A stretch of 64,000 nt of DNA from assembly GCF_031921685.1 (NCBI RefSeq), contig NZ_JAPDHU010000002.1, positions 1 to 64,000 on the forward strand. Reading direction: 5' to 3'. The first letter of the stretch is position 1. Each line of letters begins with the position of its first letter. This document shows, piece after piece, positions 44,785-51,763 of the stretch. The notes under the pieces are model-generated. The model saw only the letters and a list, made by a program, of their open reading frames with translations. It did no database searches and was not told the origin of the DNA. Both the position numbers and the translations under genes were made by a program. Origin of the DNA: Terripilifer sp031921685 (GTDB lineage Bacteria; Pseudomonadota; Alphaproteobacteria; Rhizobiales; Beijerinckiaceae).

Positions 44785-45598
44785 CGGGATCGGGCAACGC
44801 CTCGTCGCCGAAACCTTCGTGGTCGCGGCCATCGCTGTTTGGTGGCTGTCCTCGGCGCAGTTTCCGCCGAATGTCTTCCCCAGTCCCATTCAGGTCTTCT
44901 GGGAGCTCGTGCGCCTCAGCACCGATGCCGAGTTCTGGGGCCATGCGGCAGCCACCGGCCTCCGCGTCGTCCTGGCCGTCATTCTGGCGACGGTTTTCGG
45001 CAGCGCACTGGGCATCCTGCCACGCTATTTTCCATGGATTGGCGGCATCGTCGATGACGTGCTGGTGCCGTTCTTCACGTCATTCCCGGCGATCGTCTGG
45101 GCCATTCTCGGCACGGTCTGGTTCGGCCTCACGGGCACTGCGATTCTCATCGTCCAGGTGCTGATCATCTTTCCCTTCTGCCTGGTGAACGTCACGGAAG
45201 GCGGCAAAGAGATTGGTCGCGAAGAAATCGAAATGGGGCGCAGTTTCGGTCGCCGCCCATGGTCGATCTTTTGGCGCATCGAATTGCCCTTGCTTGCCCC
45301 CTTCATTGTTTCCGGAGCGCGTATTTCCTACGGCGTCTGCTGGAAGATCAGCCTGATCGCCGAACTCTTCGGCGGCCGTTCCGGTCTTGGCTACATGATG
45401 CAATGGGCGCGCGACTTCGGCAGCGTCGACAGCATCATCGCCATCTGCCTTGCTATCGTCTTCTTCGTCGCGATCGGTGATGCGTTGATCCTGCGTCCGT
45501 TGACGCAGTTGTTCCAGCCAAAAATGGAATCGAAGCGCGCCAAAAAGGGGCATCAAAGCCCGGAAATACTGGTCACGCCGACCGTCGGGCGCGGCTAG
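44771..45598 (+). CDS. ABC importer permease 2
   Basis: This 275-residue protein starts at an ATG with GGAGG 5 bases upstream, inside the preceding gene. It has about six membrane segments and a matching EAA loop (GREEIEMGRSFGRRPWSIFWRIELPLL). It is homologous to permease 1 but clearly different. Most transporters of this family use a permease homodimer, so two unlike permeases here suggest a heterodimer. Confidence 0.92.
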   Translation: MSSPNGIGQRLVAETFVVAAIAVWWLSSAQFPPNVFPSPIQVFWELVRLSTDAEFWGHAAATGLRVVLAVILATVFGSALGILPRYFPWIGGIVDDVLVPFFTSFPAIVWAILGTVWFGLTGTAILIVQVLIIFPFCLVNVTEGGKEIGREEIEMGRSFGRRPWSIFWRIELPLLAPFIVSGARISYGVCWKISLIAELFGGRSGLGYMMQWARDFGSVDSIIAICLAIVFFVAIGDALILRPLTQLFQPKMESKRAKKGHQSPEILVTPTVGRG

Positions 45599-45639
45599 GG
45601 GCCAGCGCAGGCAGAGAAAATTGAAGAGAGGAAAATGCC

Positions 45640-46557
45640 GTGTCCCAGATGAATTTTGCTCCGATCGAGGGCAGGAAGCTCCCGGCGCCGAAACAGATCG
45701 ATGTGCAAGGTCTGAAGACCCGCTACTATGAGGCCGGCCAGGGCGAACCGATCGTCTTCATGTACGGCGGCAATTTCGGCTCGTCGGATTCAGCTTCCAG
45801 CGCGCCTGTGTGGAGCCTCAATTTCCTGCCGCTCTCCGACGGCTTCAAAGTCATCGCCTTCGACAAGATTGGGCAAGGCTTTACCGACAATCCGGTCCGC
45901 AATGAGGATTATACGATGGCCTCGGTGATCCGTCATGCGGCGGCGTTCATCGAAGCGCTGAAACTGCCTCCGGTTCATCTGGTCGGTCATTCCCGGGGCG
46001 GTTTCGGCGTTACGCGCATCGCCCTTGAATATCCGCATCTTGTTCGTTCGGTCACCATCGTCAGCAGCGGCACGCTCAGTCCCCGCGTCAGCCCGAACGA
46101 AGTCATCCTGTCGAATTCGCCCTATGCGCCCTACAGCCGCGAAAGCGCCCGTTGGATCTACGAAGGTTATTCCTACGATCCAAAGAAAGTCACCGATGAA
46201 TGGATCGATGCGGTGATGGAAGTGTTTGAACAGCCGAAATATAAAGTTAGCGTCCAGAAAATGGTCGAAGAGGGAGCGGGCGCGCGCTATTTCCTACCGG
46301 AACTGGCGAAGCAGAAGCGCGAGACATTGAATTGGCTACGCGAGGGGCGCTTGCAGCGGCCAACCCAGGTCATCTGGGGACAGAATGATCCGACCGTGCA
46401 AGTCGAGGGCGGTTTCGAGGTCTTTGATATGATCGCCGCGCACAATCGACGCACATCGTTCAGCCTGTTCAATCACGCCGGACATTTTTCATATCGCGAG
46501 CAGCCGGAGCGGTTCAACGCCTTGCTTGCCCATTTCGTCCGTAACGCCAGCGCTTGA
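45640..46557 (+). CDS. Alpha/beta hydrolase, probable ring-cleavage-product or ester hydrolase
   Basis: This 305-residue protein starts at GTG (GAGAGG upstream; ATG 9 bp later is possible). It is a meta-cleavage-hydrolase-like alpha/beta hydrolase: PIVFMYGGNFGSS, VIAFDKIGQGFTDNP, nucleophile elbow LVGHSRGGFG with Ser, acid loop WGQNDPTVQV and catalytic His in FNHAGHFSYREQPERF. The triad is complete. It follows the ABC importer by 41 bp. It is paralogous to the next gene. Confidence 0.88.
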   Translation: MSQMNFAPIEGRKLPAPKQIDVQGLKTRYYEAGQGEPIVFMYGGNFGSSDSASSAPVWSLNFLPLSDGFKVIAFDKIGQGFTDNPVRNEDYTMASVIRHAAAFIEALKLPPVHLVGHSRGGFGVTRIALEYPHLVRSVTIVSSGTLSPRVSPNEVILSNSPYAPYSRESARWIYEGYSYDPKKVTDEWIDAVMEVFEQPKYKVSVQKMVEEGAGARYFLPELAKQKRETLNWLREGRLQRPTQVIWGQNDPTVQVEGGFEVFDMIAAHNRRTSFSLFNHAGHFSYREQPERFNALLAHFVRNASA

Positions 46558-46565
46558 GGCCGACG

Positions 46566-47471
46566 ATGAAACCGACAACCCGATCGATCACTGTCAACGG
46601 CGCACAAGTGTCCATGCTGCAAGCCGGGCCTACCGGCGCAACGCCCGCTCTGCTTCTCCACGGCGGCCGGGCAGGCCAGTCTCCGATTGCTTATGGCAGC
46701 CATCTCTGGGGCAAGGCTCTGTCGCTTCTCGGGACTGATCGCTCCGTCGTGGCGCTCGATCTGCCGGGGGCCGGCGGGAGCGATCTTGCTTCGCCGAACC
46801 AACTCACGATCGATGGTTTGCGCGAACATCTCGATCAGGTGATCGTGGCGCTCGGATTCGAAAAGGTTCATCTGGTCGGTCATGATATTGGCGGCCTGGC
46901 TGGCTTATGGCTTGCATTGTCGTCGCCTCGAAAGATTGCGTCCCTTTCCATCGTCGCCAGCGCCATGGCGCCGCCCATGGGCGATGGGCTGGACGATATC
47001 GTTTACCAATCGGTGCCGACGCCGCTCTGGAGCCGCGAATCGCAATTCTGGGCGTTCGATCGGCTGTCTCATTCCCATGCTCATATCGACGACGGGCTGC
47101 TCGATGCTTGCGTTGCTGCCGCCACCGGCGCCTCCCATCGCGCCGCTGTCGCCGCCCTGCGCGAGGAGGCGATGGGGATGCGGAATTTTGGCATTCCGGC
47201 CGTGAAAGGAAAGATGTGGGCCATTCTGCGGGACAAAGGCATTGGTGTGCCGACCCAACTGGTTTGGAGCGACAACGATCCGCTGGCGGCGCGCGATGGC
47301 GGCAATATGCTCTTCCGCATTTTGGCGGAGAAGCAATATGCAACCTATTTTCACATCATCAATCGCGCCGGCAGTTTCGCTTTTCGAGAACAGCCGGAGA
47401 TATTCGCGGAGATCGTCGGATCTTTTCATGACAGTGTCGATGCCATGACACCTGCAAGAAGCGCGGCATAA
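46566..47471 (+). CDS. Alpha/beta hydrolase paralogue with altered catalytic residues
   Basis: This protein has 301 residues from the ATG at 46566 (GAGG 11 bases upstream), 8 bp after the preceding hydrolase. The elbow is LVGHDIGGLAG with Asp in place of Ser, as in haloalkane dehalogenase/epoxide hydrolase-type enzymes. The acid loop is SDNDPLAARD. Where the sister protein has NHAGHFSYREQPE, this one reads NRAGSFAFREQPE, so the expected catalytic His is Ser. Without this His the usual hydrolytic mechanism seems impossible unless another residue substitutes. Confidence 0.85.
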   Translation: MKPTTRSITVNGAQVSMLQAGPTGATPALLLHGGRAGQSPIAYGSHLWGKALSLLGTDRSVVALDLPGAGGSDLASPNQLTIDGLREHLDQVIVALGFEKVHLVGHDIGGLAGLWLALSSPRKIASLSIVASAMAPPMGDGLDDIVYQSVPTPLWSRESQFWAFDRLSHSHAHIDDGLLDACVAAATGASHRAAVAALREEAMGMRNFGIPAVKGKMWAILRDKGIGVPTQLVWSDNDPLAARDGGNMLFRILAEKQYATYFHIINRAGSFAFREQPEIFAEIVGSFHDSVDAMTPARSAA

Positions 47472-47757
47472 AACGTTCTGGCCGAATCGCTGTCATCGAG
47501 CGAGCCCTGATTCTTTTCACAGAGCGCCGCGGAAGCTGATGCGCGCGCAAATTTCTTGCGCGCCATGATGCCGGTCGCACCTGCGTATCCAACCACCAGT
47601 TGCGTATAGCCGTCGCTTTCAGGCCTCGAGAGCCCTCAGCGCGGGCTTCACATCGACGTTTCATCCGCAGCGCGCAGATGAACGTGGGTTCCCGGTCGAA
47701 ATTTACCAACGATTAACCATTCGCTAGGTAGACCGAAGCAACCGAATATTTACCAAG
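47472..47757. other. Intergenic with a GC hairpin, upstream of minC
   Basis: GCGCGCAA (47543-47550) pairs with TTGCGCGC (47556-47563), without a T run in the plus direction. It may terminate the catabolic operon weakly. The AT-rich part before 47758 probably holds the minC promoter. Confidence 0.45.
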
Positions 47758-48492
47758 ATGACCAACGTGTTAACCCAAGCTCGGCCTATCCGCCTCAAGG
47801 GGCGCAGTTTTCTTGCTCTCGCCCTCACGCCCGAACAGCCTTTCGAGGATTGGCTGACGCGGCTTGACCATCTGGCCTCGCGGTCCACCGGTTTCTTCCG
47901 GCGTCGCCCGGTGGTTCTCGATATCAACGGGCTCGACATCGACCGGTCGCAGCTGCGCGAACTGATCGACAAGCTCGGCGAGCGCAATGTGCGGATCATG
48001 GGCATCGAGGGCGCGCGACCGTCCATGCTCGGCGCAGATCTTCCGCCGGCGATGGCGGATGGCCGTCCCGCATCCGACATCGAAGTGCCGAGCGACGATC
48101 ATGGCGTCGAAGCGAAGCCGCCGGAAGCAGCCATTCCCGCTGTGCCGCTGCCATCCAAAGCCTCGCCGTCCATGCTCGTGACGCAGCCGGTCCGCTCAGG
48201 CCAGTCGCTGATCTTCCCGGAAGGCGATGTCACGGTCGTTGGTTCGGTCGCTTCGGGCGCGGAGATCATCGCTGGCGGCTCTGTCCACGTCTATGGCGCG
48301 CTGCGAGGGCGAGTGATGGCCGGCACGATGGGCCATGCGTCGGCACGCATCTTTTGCCGCAAGCTCGAAGCCGAACTGATCGCCATCGACGGCTACTACC
48401 AGACAGCCGAGGACATCAAACCTGAGCTGCGCGGAAAGGCCGTCCAGTTCTGGCTGGAAGGCGACACATTCAAAGTTGGATCACTCGCCTGA
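47758..48492 (+). CDS. minC: Septum site-determining protein MinC
   Basis: This 244-residue protein has a variable N-terminal FtsZ-interaction domain (about 1-110) and a conserved C-terminal beta-helix: VTVVGSVASGAEIIAGGSVHVYGALRGRVMAG and ARIFCRKLEAELIAIDGYY. Family knowledge: MinC inhibits FtsZ polymerisation away from midcell and is recruited to the membrane by MinD. It is followed immediately by minD and minE in the usual order. Confidence 0.95.
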   Translation: MTNVLTQARPIRLKGRSFLALALTPEQPFEDWLTRLDHLASRSTGFFRRRPVVLDINGLDIDRSQLRELIDKLGERNVRIMGIEGARPSMLGADLPPAMADGRPASDIEVPSDDHGVEAKPPEAAIPAVPLPSKASPSMLVTQPVRSGQSLIFPEGDVTVVGSVASGAEIIAGGSVHVYGALRGRVMAGTMGHASARIFCRKLEAELIAIDGYYQTAEDIKPELRGKAVQFWLEGDTFKVGSLA

Positions 48493-48526
48493 CTCGACGG
48501 CGCGTCCACACAAACAGGAGAGTTCA

Positions 48527-49342
48527 ATGGGCAAGGTCATCGTGGTCACATCGGGCAAAGGCGGCGTCGGCAAGACGACCTCCTCGGCGGCATTGGGCGC
48601 GGCCCTTGCGCGCGACGGTGAGAAGGTCGTGGTCGTCGATTTCGATGTCGGCTTGCGCAATCTCGATCTCGTCATGGGCGCCGAACGGCGCGTGGTTTAC
48701 GATCTCGTCAATGTCATCCAGGGCGAGGCCAAACTAACGCAGGCGTTGATCCGCGACAAGCGGCTCGAGACGCTTTATCTGCTGCCGGCCTCACAGACGC
48801 GCGACAAGGACAACCTGACCGCTGAAGGCGTGGAGACGGTCATCGGCGCGTTGAAACAGGCATTCGATTGGGTCATTTGCGACAGCCCCGCCGGCATCGA
48901 GCGTGGTGCCACCTTGGCGATGCGCCATGCGGACATTGCCATCGTTGTCACCAATCCGGAAGTTTCCTCGGTGCGCGATTCCGATCGCATCATCGGCCTG
49001 CTCGATTCCAAGACGCTCAAAGCCGAAGCTGGCGATCGGATGGAAAAGCATCTGCTCCTCACCCGATACGATCCCGTCCGGGCGCAGCGTGGTGACATGC
49101 TGAAGGTCGACGACGTTCTTGAGATCTTGTCGATTCCGCTGCTCGGCATCGTTCCTGAAAGCATGGACGTGCTGCGCGCCTCCAATGTCGGGTCGCCCGT
49201 TACTTTGGCGGACGAACGCAGCGCGCCCGCGGTCGCTTACTTCGATGCTGCCCGTCGGCTCAGAGGTGAGACCCTGCCCATTGCCATTCCTGGCGAGAAG
49301 CGTGGCTTCTTCGGCAAGTTCTTCGGAAGGAAAGTGGCATGA
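48527..49342 (+). CDS. minD: Septum site-determining protein MinD
   Basis: This protein has 271 residues from the ATG at 48527 (GGAG upstream). The deviant Walker A KGGVGKTT is at residues 11-18, DFDVGLRNLDLVMG follows, and the C-terminal amphipathic membrane-targeting helix is at the end (KRGFFGKFFGRKVA). Family knowledge: a membrane-binding ATPase that recruits MinC and is displaced by MinE. Its last codons overlap minE by 4 bp. Confidence 0.97.
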   Translation: MGKVIVVTSGKGGVGKTTSSAALGAALARDGEKVVVVDFDVGLRNLDLVMGAERRVVYDLVNVIQGEAKLTQALIRDKRLETLYLLPASQTRDKDNLTAEGVETVIGALKQAFDWVICDSPAGIERGATLAMRHADIAIVVTNPEVSSVRDSDRIIGLLDSKTLKAEAGDRMEKHLLLTRYDPVRAQRGDMLKVDDVLEILSIPLLGIVPESMDVLRASNVGSPVTLADERSAPAVAYFDAARRLRGETLPIAIPGEKRGFFGKFFGRKVA

Positions 49343-49602
49343 ACCTGCTCCGTCTTTTCTCCCGCTCACAGTCAGCTCCGGCAGCACGCGAAAGGCTGCA
49401 GGTTCTGCTGGCCCACGAACGCGCCGCTGTCGGCGATTCCGATCTCGTCACGAAGCTGCGTGACGAGATTCTGCGCGCCATCTCGAAACACATGCAGATC
49501 GACGACGACAAGGTCAGCGTTCGCATGGAGCGCGGCGCGAAGGTCTCGACGTTGGCCGTGGATATCGAAATTCCCTTCGACACCGACAAGAAGGCGGCAT
49601 GA
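49339..49602 (+). CDS. minE: Cell division topological specificity factor MinE
   Basis: This 87-residue protein has an N-terminal amphipathic segment (MNLLRLFSRSQSAPAARERLQVLLAHER), which is the MinD-activating region, and a C-terminal dimerisation domain (ILRAISKHMQIDDDKVSV). The ATG overlaps the minD stop by 4 bp. Family knowledge: MinE stimulates MinD ATPase and drives pole-to-pole patterning. Confidence 0.96.
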   Translation: MNLLRLFSRSQSAPAARERLQVLLAHERAAVGDSDLVTKLRDEILRAISKHMQIDDDKVSVRMERGAKVSTLAVDIEIPFDTDKKAA

Positions 49603-49620
49603 CTGCCTCCTAATTGATAT

Positions 49621-49650
49621 CGTCACAGCCGGCTCACTCCGGCTGTGACG
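49621..49650. terminator. Perfect 12-bp hairpin after minCDE
   Basis: CGTCACAGCCGG and CCGGCTGTGACG form a perfect 12-bp stem with a 6-base loop, 19 bp after minE. There is no T run, so it may be a weak or factor-dependent terminator or a processing signal. Confidence 0.6.
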
Positions 49651-49781
49651 CGGCCATGGCGATGCGTTCTGCTTCTTGAAGCTTGAAACCCAAGCTCACT
49701 CTTAAAATTCAGTCGTCCCAATCTTCCGCCACATTGAATGCTTTAAATTTTCCCAACGCGGCTTTGATTCGAGGGAATGTC

Positions 49782-50087
49782 ATGCATCTCGGCAGCAACA
49801 TCTCCACCACGCAACTTCTGCAGCTTATGGCCAAGAACGATGTCGTGATCCGGCGACATCTGTCTCAACCTTGTGGTGATCTGCAGCAGGACGTTTTCTC
49901 ACTGGCACGAGAAGAGGCCAGCGGACGATCGACTTCGGTTGGACTTTTCGCGCGCCAGATCGAAGTGCCCGCCGAGTTCGTCGTCGACTTGGAGAAATCG
50001 CATTTCATTCGGGCAGGGCAACCGGCGGATGGGCAGGTTATTTATTCGTTGACGGATGACGGTCGGCGTGTGGCATTGGCCCAATAG
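49782..50087 (+). CDS. Hypothetical protein
   Basis: This protein has 101 residues from the ATG at 49782, with GAGGGA 6 bases upstream. It reads as a small helical protein: STTQLLQLMAKNDVVIRRHLSQ, VDLEKSHFIRAG and a final YSLTDDGRRVALAQ that resembles the wing of a winged-helix domain. I do not recognise the family. It is convergent with the diguanylate cyclase gene (8 bp apart). Confidence 0.6.
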   Translation: MHLGSNISTTQLLQLMAKNDVVIRRHLSQPCGDLQQDVFSLAREEASGRSTSVGLFARQIEVPAEFVVDLEKSHFIRAGQPADGQVIYSLTDDGRRVALAQ

Positions 50088-50095
50088 CCTATTGC

Positions 50096-51241
50096 CTAGG
50101 CGACGAAACTCAGGTGGTCGATTTTGACACGGTTTCGTCCTGAGCTTTTCGCCTCATAGAGCGCGGCATCGGCGCGGCTCATGAGTGTTTGAACGACCTC
50201 GGATTCTTCGGAAAAGGCAAGCCCGACGCTGACGGTCGCGTGAACGCTTCTTGATCCGATGCGCATCACTGTCGTTTCCATCTGCAGGCGGATGCGGTTG
50301 GCGACAGTCGTCGCCAATTCCAGAGATGCATTCGAGAGGACGATGCAGAATTCCTCTCCGCCCAGGCGTACGACGATATCCGTCGAGCGGACGTTGTCGA
50401 GAATGAGCTGACTGAAGCGCCGCAACACTTGATCGCCGGCATCGTGGCCAAAGCGATCGTTGATCGTCTTGAAATGATCCAGGTCGAGGAGCACGACGGC
50501 GGTGCTCGGCGGCACGACATCGGGCCAGACTTCGAAGAGCACGCGCCGATTCATCAGGCCGGTCAGGGCATCCGTCATCGCATTGACTTTGTGCCGGTTC
50601 GCGATACGGGCCTGATGCAACGTGAGGGATAGGGTGCCGATGCCGGTAAGCCCCATGATGACGACGATGGAGTTGAGATCCTCCGCCCAGTTTGAAGGGC
50701 GTGCATGCAGGACGTACTGGCCTTGCGCGAGCAGAACATAAGCGCAGGCAAAGAACGACACTGCGGCCAGGAGGAAGAGCGCAGCATTCACGCTCATCAG
50801 GATCGGAGATTCGGTTCGGGCTCCCCAATATTGATAGCCTGTCAGCGCGAGCAACACGCCGATGATCATGTTGCCGATGATCGTCCCGATACCGGAATAG
50901 CCAAAGCCGAAACTGACCGACAGAGCGATGGACCCCGTCGCGCAAATCAGGAGAACCAAAGTCGAATTCGTTCGGCCCGAGCAGAATTTCGACGAACCTG
51001 AATAGAGCAGTCCAAAGCCGATCGTCAGGAATATGAAGGACCAGAACAGATAAGCGTCGCTGTAACGTTCGATGATCCAGCCAAAAAAGATGACGCCCGC
51101 AACAATAAAAACGAGGCCAATGGACCAGATGAGCAGATGAGCATGGGATCGGGCGACCGCCCACATCATAAAAAGGGTAAGCCCTAGGGAGGCTCCCGAG
51201 AAGCCGATAGCAACGAGAATGGAATATTGATCGAGGAGCAT
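50096..51241 (-). CDS. Membrane diguanylate cyclase (GGDEF)
   Basis: This protein has 380 residues from the ATG at 51241, chosen because MLLDQYSILVAIGFSG gives the typical family N-terminus; longer in-frame starts reach 51367. About six membrane spans occupy residues 1-200. The GGDEF domain follows (AMTDALTGLMNRR, LLDLDHFKTINDRFGHDAGD, and active-site RLGGEEFCIVL as GGEEF). Family knowledge: synthesises cyclic-di-GMP. The intact active site suggests activity. Confidence 0.9.
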   Translation of the reverse strand: MLLDQYSILVAIGFSGASLGLTLFMMWAVARSHAHLLIWSIGLVFIVAGVIFFGWIIERYSDAYLFWSFIFLTIGFGLLYSGSSKFCSGRTNSTLVLLICATGSIALSVSFGFGYSGIGTIIGNMIIGVLLALTGYQYWGARTESPILMSVNAALFLLAAVSFFACAYVLLAQGQYVLHARPSNWAEDLNSIVVIMGLTGIGTLSLTLHQARIANRHKVNAMTDALTGLMNRRVLFEVWPDVVPPSTAVVLLDLDHFKTINDRFGHDAGDQVLRRFSQLILDNVRSTDIVVRLGGEEFCIVLSNASLELATTVANRIRLQMETTVMRIGSRSVHATVSVGLAFSEESEVVQTLMSRADAALYEAKSSGRNRVKIDHLSFVA

Positions 51242-51464
51242 TGGCCGAGACAGGGGGGCGGCAGGACGATGGACGTCATCATAACCAGCAATCGCCGGTC
51301 GGCGGAACATCTGCCAGTATAGGGCTGATAATTCGTTAAAAACACCATTTATGGAGCGGGTTCGCAAGCGCCATGAGATCGCTGGCGCAGATCCGCTTGA
51401 TCCACATCAATGCCGTCGACCACGGGCCATTGAAAATCTCCGTCATCAAGAATGGAGAAAGACA

Positions 51465-51572
51465 ATGGCTTGGACGCTGATCGAGCAGTTCTATCTGTTT
51501 GGCGCAGTGGCGGTGTTCGTGACGCTTGCGGGATTGATCGTCTACGCCGATCGGCAGACCAGATTACGATAG
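51465..51572 (+). CDS. 35-residue single-span membrane peptide
   Basis: The ATG at 51465, with GGAGAAAG 3 bases upstream, opens a 35-residue frame (MAWTLIEQFYLFGAVAVF...). Residues 8-27 are hydrophobic, followed by YADRQTRLR. The basic end after the helix suggests an N-out or cytoplasmic-tail topology. It has the same length and design as the peptide at 17149-17256. Function is unknown. Confidence 0.55.
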   Translation: MAWTLIEQFYLFGAVAVFVTLAGLIVYADRQTRLR

Positions 51573-51763
51573 TCGGTGCGACGGTCGGACGGCGTGACCG
51601 TCTCAGGTCGCGGCCCATACAATCTGTGCAACGATTTCTACACGCTAACCATTGTTTGTCTTAAAAGCGTCATAATAGCTTGAAGACAAAGAGTTTTTAC
51701 CGTTCGTCAATCACGTCTGCATTATCGCCCATCTGTTTCGCGCGCAGAGTTCAAGGAGAAGCC

